Assembly: GCF_023517795.1 (NCBI RefSeq)
Contig: NZ_CP082928.1
Span: 3,100,001 to 3,164,000 of the forward strand
Source of the DNA: Pseudomonas fulva
Lineage (GTDB): Bacteria > Pseudomonadota > Gammaproteobacteria > Pseudomonadales > Pseudomonadaceae
Reading direction: 5' to 3'
Length of the DNA stretch: 64,000 nucleotides
Shown here piece after piece: positions 47,465 through 57,128 of the stretch (position 1 is the first letter of the stretch; each line of letters opens with the position of its first letter). Below the pieces are notes generated by a model. It was not told the origin of the DNA. It searched no databases and saw only the letters and a list, made by a program, of their open reading frames with translations. The translations under genes and the position numbers were made by a program.

Positions 47465-47515
47465 AAAGGCCGCATGCTCGCTTCCTGATCGGAAGTTGGG
47501 CAGGCGGCCTTTTTC
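47465..47515 (+). terminator. Terminator after zapE
   Basis: AAAGGCCGC...GCGGCCTTTTTC with a longer interior stem (CTTCC...GGAAG). Confidence 0.75.
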
Positions 47516-47518
47516 GTT

Positions 47519-48523
47519 TCAGCCTGCTGGCTGTGCCTGCTGCTGGAACTGCTGGCGGTAGTGGTTGGGCGACAGCCCGGTGTGCTGGCGGAACAGGCGG
47601 GCGAAGAAGCTGGCGTCGTCGTAGCCGATCTCGTAGCTGACCGCCTTGATGCTCTTCGGCGAGGACGACAGCAGCCCCTTGGCGGTTTCGATGCGCAGGC
47701 GCTGCAGGTAGTACAGCGGCTTGTCGCCGGTGGCGGCGTGGAAGCGGCGCATGAAGTTGCGGATGCTCATGCCGTGGTCACGGGCCACGTCCTCGAAGCG
47801 GAAACGCTCGGCGAAATGCTCCTCGAGCCACTGCTGGATCTGCAGGATCTTGGTGTCCTGGTGCTGCTTCTGGCCGCCGAAGCCGATGCGCCCCGGGGTG
47901 TAGCTGCGGCGCACTTCGTAGAGGATGTCGCGGGCCACGCTCTGCGCCACGCTGGTGCCGCAGAAATGCTCGATCAGGTAAATGTACAGATCGCACGCCG
48001 AGGTCGGGCCGGCTACGCAGTAGAGGTTGTCGGCGTCGGTCAGGTGTTTGTCCTGATTCAGTGCCACGGCGGGAAAACGCGTGGCGAACTCGCCGAAGAA
48101 ACGCCAGCAGGTGGTCGCTTCCTTGCCGTCGAGCAGGCCGCTGGCGGCCATCCAGAACGCCCCGTTGGCTTCGCCGCACAGGCTGGCGCCAGCGGCGTGG
48201 CGGGCGCGCAGCCAGTCGAACACCTGCGGGTAGCGGCTGCACAGGGCATCGTAGTCGTCCCAGAAGGCCGGCAGGATGATCAGCTGGGCTTCACTGTCGA
48301 GCGGGCCGTCGACCGGTAGCTGCACGCCGCTGAAACTGGTGACGGGCAGGCCGTCCGGGCTGACCAGGCGCACCTCGAAGGTCGGCACCAGGCCGAGGCC
48401 CTGCTGCTTGCCATGGCGCAGGCCGGCCATATGGAAGAAATCTCTGGCCTGCATGAGGGTCGAAGCGAATACGCCGGGCGTGGCGAGGATGCTCACGCGG
48501 GTGAGCGGGGACAGGCTGGGCAT
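47519..48523 (-). CDS. GlxA-type AraC-family regulator
   Basis: 334-residue regulator of the GlxA subgroup: an N-terminal DJ-1/PfpI-like domain (about 8-190; [25 protein letters not shown]) and a C-terminal AraC HTH domain (about 230-330; [45 protein letters not shown]). GlxA proteins in Pseudomonas control amine and arginine or carnitine catabolic genes; the target here is unknown. ATG at 48523. Convergent with zapE. Confidence 0.9.
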   Translation of the reverse strand: MPSLSPLTRVSILATPGVFASTLMQARDFFHMAGLRHGKQQGLGLVPTFEVRLVSPDGLPVTSFSGVQLPVDGPLDSEAQLIILPAFWDDYDALCSRYPQVFDWLRARHAAGASLCGEANGAFWMAASGLLDGKEATTCWRFFGEFATRFPAVALNQDKHLTDADNLYCVAGPTSACDLYIYLIEHFCGTSVAQSVARDILYEVRRSYTPGRIGFGGQKQHQDTKILQIQQWLEEHFAERFRFEDVARDHGMSIRNFMRRFHAATGDKPLYYLQRLRIETAKGLLSSSPKSIKAVSYEIGYDDASFFARLFRQHTGLSPNHYRQQFQQQAQPAG

Positions 48524-48649
48524 GGCTGTTGTTCTTGTTCGAGTGATTATCGGCCTGAGGGTAAAGCCGTCAGGTTCCGGCTGAATCGTCTTCTTTTATC
48601 CGGGCTGAGTCCAGCCCGGTCTCGCAATGCTGTGCTGGAGAGAGTTGTC

Positions 48650-49357
48650 ATGCTGAGTTTTGCCGAGTTGGCCGCGTCGCCCTTCGCCGAATGGGACGGC
48701 ACGCCCGCCGCCGCGAGGATCCTGCAGAAGGAATTGGCCGAACAGGTGCGCCTGGAGGACGACTTTCCGCCATTGCGCCTGCTGGCCGGCGTGGATGTCG
48801 GCTTCGAGGAGGGCGGCGAGATCACCCGCGCCGCCGCCATCCTGCTGGATGCCGAGACCCTGCAACCGGTCGCCGAATGCGTGGCGCGCATCCCCACCAG
48901 CATGCCGTACGTGCCGGGGTTGTTGTCGTTTCGCGAGCTGCCGGCCCTGTTGTCGGCGCTGGCAGGCCTACCCCAGGAGCCGGACCTGATCGTCGTCGAC
49001 GGCCACGGCATCGCCCATCCGCGCGGCCTGGGGATCGCCGCGCACCTGGGCGTTGTCACCGGCCGGCCGACCATCGGTGTGGCGAAGAAGATCCTCACCG
49101 GGCATCACTGCGAGCTGGGCGACGAGCGAGGCGACAAGGTGGAGCTGCTCGACCGCCAGAACCGGCAGATCGGCTGGGTGCTGCGCAGCAAGCGCAAGGT
49201 GCGGCCGTTGATCGTCTCGCCCGGCAACCGGGTCAGCATGCACAAGGCTGCAGAGCTGGTGCTGAGCTGGGACAAGGGCTATCGGCTGCCGGAACCGACG
49301 CGCCTGGCGGACCGCCTGGCGTCGCGGCGCGACATGAAGGGACCCACGCTGCTGTAG
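48650..49357 (+). CDS. nfi: Endonuclease V
   Basis: 235-residue repair nuclease that nicks next to deoxyinosine. Metal-binding D49 in [11 protein letters not shown], then [14 protein letters not shown] and [20 protein letters not shown], the core of the family. TIGVAKKIL also conserved. ATG at 48650 follows GGAGAG. Monocistronic, with REP DNA downstream. Confidence 0.95.
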   Translation: MLSFAELAASPFAEWDGTPAAARILQKELAEQVRLEDDFPPLRLLAGVDVGFEEGGEITRAAAILLDAETLQPVAECVARIPTSMPYVPGLLSFRELPALLSALAGLPQEPDLIVVDGHGIAHPRGLGIAAHLGVVTGRPTIGVAKKILTGHHCELGDERGDKVELLDRQNRQIGWVLRSKRKVRPLIVSPGNRVSMHKAAELVLSWDKGYRLPEPTRLADRLASRRDMKGPTLL

Positions 49358-49437
49358 GCAGGTGCGGACGGGAGAGGGCACGTACGCGGCCCGCCCCTAG
49401 GATGTGTTGAACCATCAAGGCCGCGGGCCTGCTTGTT

Positions 49438-49500
49438 GTGGGAGCGGGCGGGGACGCCTAGTCCATGCCCGCGATACGCGCGCATGGCGTGCTCCTACAG
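49438..49500. repeat. REP-like degenerate pair
   Basis: GTGGGAGCGGGCGGGGACGC is followed by GCGTGCTCCTACAG as an imperfect opposite arm. Confidence 0.6.
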
Positions 49501-49561
49501 AGGGCGAGGCAATCGCTGGGGCGGGCCGCTTAGGTATCAACCCGCCACCATCCCTGACCAA

Positions 49562-50599
49562 TCAAGGCGCCGGGTTGGGCTGGGCCTTGTGGATCGCCTC
49601 GATGCCTTCCAGCACCGCATCGCTGAGGGTCAGCTCGCTGCTCGCCAGGTTGGCGTCGAGCTGCTCCAGCGAGGTGGCGCCGATGATGTTGCTGGTCACG
49701 AACGGGCGGCTCGTCACGAACGCCAGGGCCATCTGCGCCGGGGCCAGGCCGTGTTCGCGGGCCAGGGCCACGTAGCGCGAGCAGGCGGCCACGGTTTCCG
49801 GGGCGTTATAGCGGGCGAAGCGGCTGAATAGGCTCAGGCGTGCATTGGCCGGGCGGGCGCCGTTCTCGTACTTGCCGGAGAGCATGCCAAAGGCCAGGGG
49901 CGAGTAGGCCAGCAGGCCGCACTGCTCACGAATCGAGACTTCGGCCATACCCACTTCGTAGCTGCGGTTGAGCAGGTTGTAGGGGTTCTGCACCGACACC
50001 ACGCGGGACATGCCGCGGGCTTCGGCCAGTTGCAGGAACTTCATGGTGCCCCACGGCGTTTCGTTGGACAGGCCGATGTGGCGGATCTTGCCGGCCTTGA
50101 CCTGCTCGTCCAGCACTTCGAGGATTTCCTCGATGGGCGTGGAGTCGCTGTCCTGATGCTGGTAGCCGAGCTGGCCGAAGAAGTTGGTCGGGCGCTCCGG
50201 CCAGTGCAGCTGGTAGAGGTCGATCCAGTCGGTCTGCAGGCGCTTGAGGCTGGCGTCCAGGGCGGCGACGATGTGCTGGCGGTTGTGCTTGAGCTGGCCG
50301 TCGCGGATGTGGGTGATGCCGTTGCCGGGGCCGGCCACCTTGCTGGCCAGGATCCAGTCGGCGCGGTCGCCGCGCTGCCTGAAGTAGTCGCCGATGATCT
50401 GTTCGGTCTTGCTGTAGGTCTCGGCACGCGGCGGCACCGGGTACATCTCGGCGGTGTCGATGAAGTTGATGCCATGGGCCTTGGCGCGCTCGATCTGGGC
50501 GAACGCTTCGGCGGCATCGTTCTGCTCGCCCCAGGTCATGGTGCCCAGGCACAGGGCGCTGACATTGAGATCGGTGCGGCCGAGCTGACGGTATTGCAT
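49562..50599 (-). CDS. NADP(H)-dependent aldo/keto reductase (Tas-like)
   Basis: 345-residue aldo/keto reductase. Catalytic tetrad: Asp and Tyr in FIDTAEMYP, Lys in LASKVAGPG, His in LYQLHWPERP. LGTMTWGEQN and AYSPLAFGMLSGKY are typical of the Tas/YghZ group. ATG at 50599, MQYRQLGRTDL, follows GAGGA; a longer upstream frame lacks conservation. Cytoplasmic. Divergent from rplM. Substrate unknown. Confidence 0.92.
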   Translation of the reverse strand: MQYRQLGRTDLNVSALCLGTMTWGEQNDAAEAFAQIERAKAHGINFIDTAEMYPVPPRAETYSKTEQIIGDYFRQRGDRADWILASKVAGPGNGITHIRDGQLKHNRQHIVAALDASLKRLQTDWIDLYQLHWPERPTNFFGQLGYQHQDSDSTPIEEILEVLDEQVKAGKIRHIGLSNETPWGTMKFLQLAEARGMSRVVSVQNPYNLLNRSYEVGMAEVSIREQCGLLAYSPLAFGMLSGKYENGARPANARLSLFSRFARYNAPETVAACSRYVALAREHGLAPAQMALAFVTSRPFVTSNIIGATSLEQLDANLASSELTLSDAVLEGIEAIHKAQPNPAP

Positions 50600-50774
50600 G
50601 GGAGCGTCCTCTGACAAAAGGCCCATACAAGCAGGTTGAAATTTTTTTCGCAATCAGGATAATCCGCGTCCTCTCTCTGCGGTGGAAGTGATGCGCCGCC
50701 TGCCGAAGAATCTTGCCGTACGCGGACGCGCTGACCCGAGCCCCCGATAGCGCCCGCATCCGGCTGCCTTTGAC

Positions 50775-50803
50775 TTGTCAAAGTACGCACTATTCAGTAA
50801 GAT
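50775..50803 (+). promoter_or_regulatory. Sigma-70 promoter of rplM-rpsI
   Basis: TTGTCA, 17-bp spacer, TAAGAT. Gives a ~38-nt leader before rplM. Confidence 0.65.
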
Positions 50804-50846
50804 CCGCCGTCTATTTTTTGCTGGGCGGCCCCTGAGGCTATAAAGA

Positions 50847-51275
50847 ATGAAAACTTTTACCGCTAAACCGGAAACAGTAAAACGCGACTGGTTCGTCGTT
50901 GACGCTGCTGGTCAGACCCTGGGTCGTCTGGCTACAGAAATCGCGAGCCGTCTGCGTGGCAAGCACAAGCCTGAGTACACCCCTCACGTTGACACCGGCG
51001 ACTACATCGTCGTCATCAACGCCGAGCAGGTACGTGTAACTGGCGCTAAAACCAGCGACAAAATGTACTACTCCCACTCCGGTTTCCCGGGCGGCATCAA
51101 GTCGATCAACTTCGAGAAGCTGATCGCCAAGGCCCCTGAGCGCGTGATCGAGACCGCGGTTAAAGGCATGCTGCCGAAGAACCCGCTGGGCCGCGACATG
51201 TACCGTAAGCTGAAAGTGTATGCGGGCGCTGCTCACCCTCACACTGCTCAGCAGCCTCAAGAACTGAAGATTTAA
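50847..51275 (+). CDS. rplM: 50S ribosomal protein L13
   Basis: 142-residue L13: [34 protein letters not shown] and [21 protein letters not shown]. An early-assembly protein of the 50S. rpsI follows after 14 bp. ATG at 50847. Confidence 0.98.
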   Translation: MKTFTAKPETVKRDWFVVDAAGQTLGRLATEIASRLRGKHKPEYTPHVDTGDYIVVINAEQVRVTGAKTSDKMYYSHSGFPGGIKSINFEKLIAKAPERVIETAVKGMLPKNPLGRDMYRKLKVYAGAAHPHTAQQPQELKI

Positions 51276-51289
51276 CGGAATAGTTCATT

Positions 51290-51682
51290 ATGTCGGCGAC
51301 TCAAAATTACGGCACTGGCCGTCGCAAGACTGCAACCGCACGCGTTTTCCTGCGTCCGGGCACTGGCAAGATCTCCATCAACAACCGCACGCTGGACACC
51401 TTCTTCGGCCGTGAAACTGCCCGCATGGTAGTTCGCCAGCCGCTGGAGCTGACCGAGACCGTCGAGAAGTTCGACATCTACGTCACCGTCATCGGCGGTG
51501 GTGTGAGCGGTCAGGCTGGCGCGATCCGTCACGGTATCACCCGCGCGCTGATGGACTACGACGAGACCCTGCGTCCGGCTCTGCGTAAAGCAGGCTACGT
51601 GACCCGCGATGCTCGTGAAGTCGAGCGTAAGAAAGTCGGTCTGCGTAAAGCACGTAAGCGTCCTCAGTACTCCAAGCGTTAA
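51290..51682 (+). CDS. rpsI: 30S ribosomal protein S9
   Basis: 130-residue S9: [31 protein letters not shown] and the basic tail [11 protein letters not shown] that contacts P-site tRNA. Lies 14 bp after rplM; ribosome site is weak, so it may be coupled to it. Terminator follows. Confidence 0.98.
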   Translation: MSATQNYGTGRRKTATARVFLRPGTGKISINNRTLDTFFGRETARMVVRQPLELTETVEKFDIYVTVIGGGVSGQAGAIRHGITRALMDYDETLRPALRKAGYVTRDAREVERKKVGLRKARKRPQYSKR

Positions 51683-51700
51683 TTCGCGACGGTACTCGAA

Positions 51701-51735
51701 AACGCCCAGTTTCCTCACGGAGCTGGGCGTTTTTT
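51701..51735 (+). terminator. Terminator after rpsI
   Basis: AACGCCCAG...CTGGGCGTTTTTT, 19 bp after the rpsI stop. Confidence 0.9.
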
Positions 51736-52198
51736 ATGGGCTGCCCTTTTTGCCGGCCACCCGGCGGGCCGTTGACAAGGGCTGCCGGCCTTTTCTGATT
51801 GTTCCGTCAGGCCCCGCCCATTCCCGTCTGCCCTGCCTGAGCCTGGGCGCGTTCAGCCTACCCGCCGCTTCGTTGATGCGCGTCATGAGTCGCCCAGCCG
51901 GCCTGTGCGAATCTCGCGCCGGATTGCACTAGCGCCGATCCGTACGCAGGACCGCCACGACGTTCCATCTTCGCTGCCTGGCCGCCGATTGACCTGCGCG
52001 GTCCGTGCGGCCGAGGCAATGGACTAAAGTCGCCAAGGAACGTCGAATGGCAGCGCCTCGGACGTGCGCTGCCCTGAAACAGCGGGGCGAGTGCCGAGCC
52101 TGGCGCCGCCATGTCCCTCCGGCCGCTGCTACGGGCGACCAACACTTACTTATTAGAGGCCTGAAAAACAGGCCGGAAAGCCGATGGGAGACGACTGA
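51736..52198. other. Gene-free leader before petA
   Basis: About 460 bp without a credible gene. A promoter for petABC must lie here, but I cannot place it. A hairpin (52158-52174) is close to the petA start. Confidence 0.5.
52158..52174 (+). promoter_or_regulatory. Hairpin in the petA leader
   Basis: GGCCTGAAAAACAGGCC: perfect 6-bp stem, 5-nt loop, 24 bp before the petA start and just upstream of its GGGAG. Confidence 0.5.
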
Positions 52199-52795
52199 AT
52201 GAGCAATGACGGCGTGAATGCGGGCCGGCGTCGCTTTCTGGTGGCAGCCACTTCGGTGGTCGGGGCCGCCGGGGCGGCGGGGGCTGCAATTCCGTTTGTG
52301 GGGTCGTGGTACCCGAGCGCCAAGGCCAGGGCCGCTGGCGCCCCGGTCAAGGTGAACGTCGCCAAGATCGAGCCGGGCCAGCAGATGGTGGCCGAGTGGC
52401 GGGGCCAGCCGGTGTTCATCATGCGGCGCACCGAGGCGATCCTCGAGAACCTCACCAGGATCGAAGGGCAACTGGCCGATGCCGACTCCCGGCATTCGGT
52501 GCAGCCGGGCTACGTCGACCCGAAGACGCGCTCGATCAAGCCGGAAATCCTCCTGCTGGTGGGGTTGTGCACGCACCTGGGCTGCGCGCCGTCGTTCCGC
52601 CCCGAAGTGGCACCGGCGGATCTCGGCGAGAACTGGGTCGGCGGCTACTTCTGCCCCTGCCACGGTTCGCGCTACGACCTCGCCGGTCGCGTCTACAAGT
52701 CGCAGCCGGCGCCGTTGAACCTGCCGGTACCGCCGCACCGCTACGAGTCGGCTGAGGTGATCATCATCGGCGTGGATCAGGAGCAAGCAGGATGA
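52199..52795 (+). CDS. petA: Ubiquinol-cytochrome c reductase iron-sulfur (Rieske) subunit
   Basis: 198-residue Rieske protein of the cytochrome bc1 complex. The 2Fe-2S site is C124-T-H126-LG-C129 and C152-P-C154-H155 (CTHLGC, CPCHGS). N-terminal RRRFL followed by a hydrophobic Ala/Gly anchor is a Tat signal that stays as membrane anchor. ATG at 52199 has GGGAG. Overlaps petB by 4 bp. Confidence 0.97.
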   Translation: MSNDGVNAGRRRFLVAATSVVGAAGAAGAAIPFVGSWYPSAKARAAGAPVKVNVAKIEPGQQMVAEWRGQPVFIMRRTEAILENLTRIEGQLADADSRHSVQPGYVDPKTRSIKPEILLLVGLCTHLGCAPSFRPEVAPADLGENWVGGYFCPCHGSRYDLAGRVYKSQPAPLNLPVPPHRYESAEVIIIGVDQEQAG

Positions 52796-54018
52796 GCAAA
52801 TTCATGCAGTGGGTGGATGCGCGCTTCCCCGCCACCAAGATGTGGAACGACCACCTCGCCAAGTACTACGCGCCGAAGAACTTCAACTTCCTGTATTTCT
52901 TCGGCTCCCTGGCCCTGCTGGTGCTGGTCAACCAGCTGCTTACCGGTGTGTGGCTGACCATGAGCTACAACCCGACTGCCGAAGGCGCCTTTGCCTCGGT
53001 CGAAGGGCTGATGCGCGATGTGCGCACCGGCGATACGCCCCACGGCGCGATCCTGCGCTACATGCACTCCACCGGCGCCTCGGCGTTCTTCATCGTCGTC
53101 TACCTGCACATGTTCCGCGGCCTGCTCTATGGCTCGTACCAGAAGCCCCGGGAGCTGGTATGGATCTTTGGCATGCTGATCTACCTGATGCTGATGGCTG
53201 AGGCCTTCATGGGCTACCTGCTGCCGTGGGGGCAGATGTCCTACTGGGGCGCCCAGGTGATCATCTCGCTGTTCGGCGCCATTCCGTACATCGGCGATGC
53301 ACTGACCGAATGGATCCGCGGCGACTACCTGGTCTCCGGCATCACCCTGAACCGCTTCTTCGCCCTGCACGTGGTGGCCCTGCCGATCGTCATTCTCGGC
53401 CTGGTGGTGCTGCATATCCTGGCGTTGCACGAGGTGGGCTCGAACAACCCGGACGGCATCGACATCAAGAAGTACAAGGACGAGAACGGCATCCCGCTCG
53501 ACGGCATTCCCTTCCACCCCTACTACACGGTCAAGGATATCGTCGGCGTGGTGGTGTTCCTGTTCGTGTTCTGCTTCGTGGTGTTCTTCTTCCCGGAGAT
53601 GGGCGGCTACTTCCTCGAGAAGCCCAACTTCGAGCAGGCCAATCCGTTCAAGACCCCCGAACACATCGCCCCGGTGTGGTACTTCACGCCGTTCTACGCG
53701 ATCTTGCGCGCCATCCCCGACAAGCTGATGGGGGTGATCGCCATGGGCGCCGCCATCGCCGTGCTGTTCGTGCTGCCCTGGCTGGATCGCAGCCCGGTGC
53801 GTTCGATGCGCTACAAGGGTTGGCTGAGCAAGCTGTGGCTGCTGGTGTTCTGCGTGTCCTTCGTGATCCTCGGCGTGCTCGGCGTCCTGCCGCCCACCCC
53901 GGGTCGTACGCTGCTGTCGCAACTGTGCACGGCGCTGTATTTCGCGTACTTCATCCTGATGCCCTTCTACACCAGGATGGAAAAGACCAAACCCGTTCCT
54001 GAAAGGGTGACAGGCTGA
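52792..54018 (+). CDS. petB: Cytochrome b (bc1 complex)
   Basis: 408-residue cytochrome b with eight or more membrane helices. Heme-binding histidines in ILRYMHSTGASAFFIVVYLHMFRGL and FALHVVALPIVILGLVVLHILALHEV; the Qo-site PEW-like stretch reads APVWYFTPFYAILR. Overlaps petA and petC stop/start codons (ATGA, TGATG). Confidence 0.97.
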   Translation: MSKFMQWVDARFPATKMWNDHLAKYYAPKNFNFLYFFGSLALLVLVNQLLTGVWLTMSYNPTAEGAFASVEGLMRDVRTGDTPHGAILRYMHSTGASAFFIVVYLHMFRGLLYGSYQKPRELVWIFGMLIYLMLMAEAFMGYLLPWGQMSYWGAQVIISLFGAIPYIGDALTEWIRGDYLVSGITLNRFFALHVVALPIVILGLVVLHILALHEVGSNNPDGIDIKKYKDENGIPLDGIPFHPYYTVKDIVGVVVFLFVFCFVVFFFPEMGGYFLEKPNFEQANPFKTPEHIAPVWYFTPFYAILRAIPDKLMGVIAMGAAIAVLFVLPWLDRSPVRSMRYKGWLSKLWLLVFCVSFVILGVLGVLPPTPGRTLLSQLCTALYFAYFILMPFYTRMEKTKPVPERVTG

Positions 54019-54800
54019 TGAGAAAGCTATTTGCTGCATGTGTGGTCGCCTTGTTGCCTGCCATCGCCCTGGCCGCCGGTGGCCACGGCGTGGCCCTGGA
54101 CAAGGCCGATATCGACCTGGCCGACAAGGCGGCGCTGCAGGACGGCGCGCGTACCTTCGCCAACTACTGCATGGGCTGCCACAGCGCCAAGTTCCAGCGC
54201 TACGAACGCGTCGCCGCCGATATCGGCGTGTCCGAAGAGCTGATGATGGACAACCTGGTGTTCACCGGCGCCAAGATCGGTGACCACATGACCATCGGCA
54301 TGAAGGCCGAGGATGCCAAGCGCTGGTTCGGCGCCGCACCACCGGACCTGACCCTGGTCGCCCGGGTGCGCGGCAACGACTGGCTGTACACCTATCTGCG
54401 CACCTTCTACGACGATCCGGCGCGGCCGCTGGGTGCCAACAACCTGGTGTTCCCCAACGTCGGCATGCCCAATGTGCTGGGTCGCCTGCAGGGCCGCCAG
54501 TACATGGGCTGCAAGCAGGTGCAGGTGGTCGACGATGGCAAGAAGCAGTACGACCCGCTGACCGGCACGCCGCTGACCCACGAGGCCTGCGATCAACTGG
54601 TGCTCGAGCCCAACAGCGGCCAGCTCAGCCCAGAGGCCTTCGATGACAAGGTGCGCAACCTGGTGACCTTCCTGGCCTATTCGGCGGACCCCAACAAGCT
54701 GCACATGCGGCGTATCGGCACCTATGTACTGATCTACCTGGCGTTCTTCTTCGTCTTCGCCTACCTGCTCAAGCGCGAATACTGGAAGGACGTTCATTAA
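54018..54800 (+). CDS. petC: Cytochrome c1 (bc1 complex)
   Basis: 260-residue cytochrome c1. Signal peptide 1-20, heme motif CMGCH at 51-55, sixth ligand Met probably in the GMPNVL region, and a C-terminal membrane anchor (about 232-252: YVLIYLAFFFVFAYLL). Its start overlaps the petB stop. With petAB it passes electrons from ubiquinol to cytochrome c or azurin. Confidence 0.97.
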   Translation: MRKLFAACVVALLPAIALAAGGHGVALDKADIDLADKAALQDGARTFANYCMGCHSAKFQRYERVAADIGVSEELMMDNLVFTGAKIGDHMTIGMKAEDAKRWFGAAPPDLTLVARVRGNDWLYTYLRTFYDDPARPLGANNLVFPNVGMPNVLGRLQGRQYMGCKQVQVVDDGKKQYDPLTGTPLTHEACDQLVLEPNSGQLSPEAFDDKVRNLVTFLAYSADPNKLHMRRIGTYVLIYLAFFFVFAYLLKREYWKDVH

Positions 54801-54843
54801 AAACTACCTACGTTTTTAAACTGTCGCTTCCGGTATCATGCTC

Positions 54844-54870
54844 AGCCCGCGTACCCCGCGGGCTTTTTTA
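54844..54870 (+). terminator. Terminator after petC
   Basis: AGCCCGC-GTACCCC-GCGGGCTTTTTT, 44 bp after the stop. Confidence 0.9.
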
Positions 54871-54963
54871 TGCCCTGAACATTCATCTCAGGGACTGCCG
54901 GGAACCGTCGCTAGTGATAGCGCTTCCCGGTGCGTTCACGTTTCACGAATCTGGAGGATCGCC

Positions 54964-55581
54964 TTGGCTGCGACCAACCGGTTGGCCTGTTATTCCGACG
55001 CTGCCGACCACTACTCTCACCGCGTCCGCATCGTGCTCGCCGAAAAGAGCGTCGTGGTGGAAATCATCGACGTGGAGCAGGGCCGCTTTCCCAACAAGCT
55101 GCTGGAAGCCAACCCCTACGCGACCCTGCCGACCCTGGTCGACCGTGACCTGGCGCTGTACGAGCCGACGGTGATCATGGAGTACCTGGAGGAGCGCTAC
55201 CCCCATCCGCCGCTGATGCCGGTGTACCCGGTGGCGCGTGGCAATACGCGCCTGCTGATGCATCGCATCCAGCGCGACTGGTGCTCGCTGGTCGACCTGA
55301 TTCTCGATCCGCGCAGCAAGGAAGCGGCCCGCGTGCAGGCGCGCAAGGAATTGCGCGAGAGCCTGACCGGGGTTTCGCCGTTGTTTGCTGATAAACCATT
55401 TTTCCTCAGCGACGAGCTGAGCTTGGTAGACTGCTGCCTGTTGCCGATCCTCTGGCGCCTGCCGGTGCTGGGGATCGAATTGCCAAGGCCGGCCAAACCG
55501 CTGCTCGATTACATGGACCGGCAGTTCGCACGCGAAAGTTTTCGCCAGAGCCTGTCGTCCGCCGAACGAGCCATGCGCTGA
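54964..55581 (+). CDS. sspA: Stringent starvation protein A
   Basis: 205-residue GST-fold regulator that binds RNA polymerase. [24 protein letters not shown] is the thioredoxin-like start; [21 protein letters not shown] ends the helical domain; [10 protein letters not shown] is the surface loop. I use TTG at 54964 because GGAGG lies nine bases upstream and the family begins AATNRL; the longer ATG frame runs through the petC terminator. sspB follows after 51 bp. Confidence 0.94.
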   Translation: MAATNRLACYSDAADHYSHRVRIVLAEKSVVVEIIDVEQGRFPNKLLEANPYATLPTLVDRDLALYEPTVIMEYLEERYPHPPLMPVYPVARGNTRLLMHRIQRDWCSLVDLILDPRSKEAARVQARKELRESLTGVSPLFADKPFFLSDELSLVDCCLLPILWRLPVLGIELPRPAKPLLDYMDRQFARESFRQSLSSAERAMR

Positions 55582-55632
55582 CTCATTACTTTTGGCGCCC
55601 CGCAGCTGGCGCGCCCTGTTTCAGGAGGTTTG

Positions 55633-56046
55633 ATGAACTCCAGTCGTCCTTATCTGATCCGTGCGCTGTACCAGTGGATCGTCGACAACGATTGCACCCC
55701 GCACCTGCTGGTCAATGCCGATTATCCAGGCGTTCAGGTACCGAGCAAGTTCGTCAGCGACGGGCAGATCGTGCTCAACGTGTCGCCCACTGCCGTGCGC
55801 GAACTGGCCCTCGACAATGACGCGGTGCGCTTCGAAGGGCGCTTCGGTGGGGTTGCCCACAGCCTGTTCGTGCCGTCGCCCGCCGTACTGGCGATCTATG
55901 CCCGGGAAAATGGCCAGGGCATGGTCTTCGACCAGGAGCCGCCGCCCGTGCAGAACGAGGTCGAGGACGTCGAAGAGCAGCAGACGCCGCCCGACGACGA
56001 GCCGCCGCGGCCAAGCGGGCGGCCCAGCCTGAAGGTCGTCAAGTAG
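55633..56046 (+). CDS. sspB: ClpXP adaptor SspB
   Basis: 137-residue adaptor that hands ssrA-tagged proteins to ClpXP. The N-terminal substrate-binding domain (about 1-105; SSRPYLIRALYQWIVDNDCTPHLLV, FVSDGQIVLNVSPTAV) is followed by an acidic linker and the C-terminal RPSLKVVK, the ClpX-docking motif. ATG at 55633 follows AGGAGG; an in-frame TTG just upstream is less likely. Confidence 0.95.
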   Translation: MNSSRPYLIRALYQWIVDNDCTPHLLVNADYPGVQVPSKFVSDGQIVLNVSPTAVRELALDNDAVRFEGRFGGVAHSLFVPSPAVLAIYARENGQGMVFDQEPPPVQNEVEDVEEQQTPPDDEPPRPSGRPSLKVVK

Positions 56047-56071
56047 GCGATCGCATCGCCTGTGGTACCCG

Positions 56072-56099
56072 AAATGCCGGTCTCGTGACCGGCATTTTT
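56072..56099 (+). terminator. Terminator after sspB
   Basis: AAATGCCGGTCTCGTGACCGGCATTTTT, 25 bp after the sspB stop. Confidence 0.9.
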
Positions 56100-56141
56100 C
56101 GTTTCAGGCCGCAGGCGGCGCCGCTTGCATGATGGCATTAA

Positions 56142-56201
56142 GTCACTTCGTGCAATCTGCCTGAGCCGTTACGCTTGAACTTGCAGTTTGCACGGAGTGA
56201 C
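56142..56201. promoter_or_regulatory. 19-bp inverted repeat, putative activator sites
   Basis: GTCACTTCGTGCAATCTGC (56142-56160) and GCAGTTTGCACGGAGTGAC (56183-56201) match 17 of 19 as inverted repeats, 22 bp apart. They lie about 95-135 bp upstream of the sigma-54 start site, the usual range for an enhancer-binding protein. Confidence 0.6.
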
Positions 56202-56218
56202 AGCACTTAATATTTATT

Positions 56219-56231
56219 TAAATGTTTGATT
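56219..56231 (-). promoter_or_regulatory. IHF site
   Basis: On the minus strand AATCAAACATTTA fits WATCAA-N4-TTR exactly. It lies between the inverted repeat and the sigma-54 promoter in an AT-rich patch. Confidence 0.6.
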
Positions 56232-56259
56232 TAAAAGGTTTTTTTATATTGAAAAAAGC

Positions 56260-56275
56260 TGGCACAGCGCTTGCG
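56260..56275 (+). promoter_or_regulatory. Sigma-54 promoter of the BON-CsbD genes
   Basis: TGGCACAGCGCTTGCG: GG/GC at -24/-12 spacing, one mismatch in the last W position. Start site near 56286, about 58 bp before the BON gene. Confidence 0.75.
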
Positions 56276-56343
56276 ATATTCAGGGGGAAGCCACAGCCCT
56301 GAAGTTGGATGTGGCGAACTTGAATGAAACAGGAGTGTTGCCC

Positions 56344-56709
56344 ATGAAACAGCCAATCAATAAGTTCGCTTTTGCCGCTATCACTGCGACCGCCCTGAGC
56401 TTGTCCGTGGCGGGTACCGCTTTCGCCGATACCTACAACAGCACCCAGCCGACCATGCTGGCTGCCAACACCATGGACAAGGCTGAAGAAGCCGTTTCCG
56501 ACACCTGGATCACCAGCAAGGTCAAATCCGCCTTCCTGGCTGACGACGGCCTCAGCGCCCTGGACATCAAGGTCGAGACCAACAAAGGTGTGGTTGCCCT
56601 GTCCGGCGTCGTGAAAACCGAAGCCGAGCGTGACCTGGCTGTTGCCAAAGCCAAAGAAATCAAAGGCGTTCAGGCGGTTTCCGCTGACGGCCTGAAAGCT
56701 GCCGACTGA
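56344..56709 (+). CDS. BON domain periplasmic protein (OsmY-like)
   Basis: 121-residue protein with a signal peptide (1-28, cut after AFA) and one BON domain (about 48-118: [35 protein letters not shown], then [15 protein letters not shown]). Small BON proteins are envelope-stress and osmotic-stress factors. ATG at 56344 follows AGGAG. The CsbD-type gene follows 53 bp later. RpoN- and IHF-type control is indicated. Confidence 0.9.
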   Translation: MKQPINKFAFAAITATALSLSVAGTAFADTYNSTQPTMLAANTMDKAEEAVSDTWITSKVKSAFLADDGLSALDIKVETNKGVVALSGVVKTEAERDLAVAKAKEIKGVQAVSADGLKAAD

Positions 56710-56762
56710 TCATGTGCCAGGGCAGGCTCCTGCAGCCTGCCCACTTCCTTGGAGAATGCAGC

Positions 56763-56960
56763 ATGAATTCCGACATCATCAAAGGTAAGTGGAAGCAGCT
56801 CGGCGGCGACATCAAGGCGCGCTGGGGCAAGCTGACCAACGACGACGTGGATGTCGCCGAAGGCCATAGCGAATACCTGGCAGGCAAGCTGCAGGAGCGT
56901 TATGGCTGGACCAAGGAACAGGCCGAGGATGAACTGCGCGATTTTCGCAGCAAGTACTGA
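56763..56960 (+). CDS. CsbD family stress protein
   Basis: 65-residue CsbD/YjbJ-type protein: [24 protein letters not shown] and [20 protein letters not shown]. Usually under general-stress control; cytoplasmic, of unknown function. ATG at 56763 follows TTGGAGA. Expected to be co-transcribed with the BON gene; a similar pair is known in P. aeruginosa (PA4739-4738, from memory). Confidence 0.92.
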   Translation: MNSDIIKGKWKQLGGDIKARWGKLTNDDVDVAEGHSEYLAGKLQERYGWTKEQAEDELRDFRSKY

Positions 56961-56996
56961 CTCGCCACTGGCGTGAAAACGCCAGACGTATCACTC

Positions 56997-57023
56997 GAAG
57001 CCCCGGCCCCGTGCCGGGGCTTC
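56997..57023 (+). terminator. Hairpin terminator after the CsbD gene
   Basis: GAAGCCCCGGCCCCGTGCCGGGGCTTC; strong stem, weak T tail. Confidence 0.6.
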
Positions 57024-57128
57024 GTGCTTTCCGAGATATGAATCCTGGCGGGCAGGTGGCCGCGCTGTTTCAAGTTCATGGCGCCCGCGCCGATACCCTG
57101 AGCACACTCGCCAGGCACAGGATGTAGC

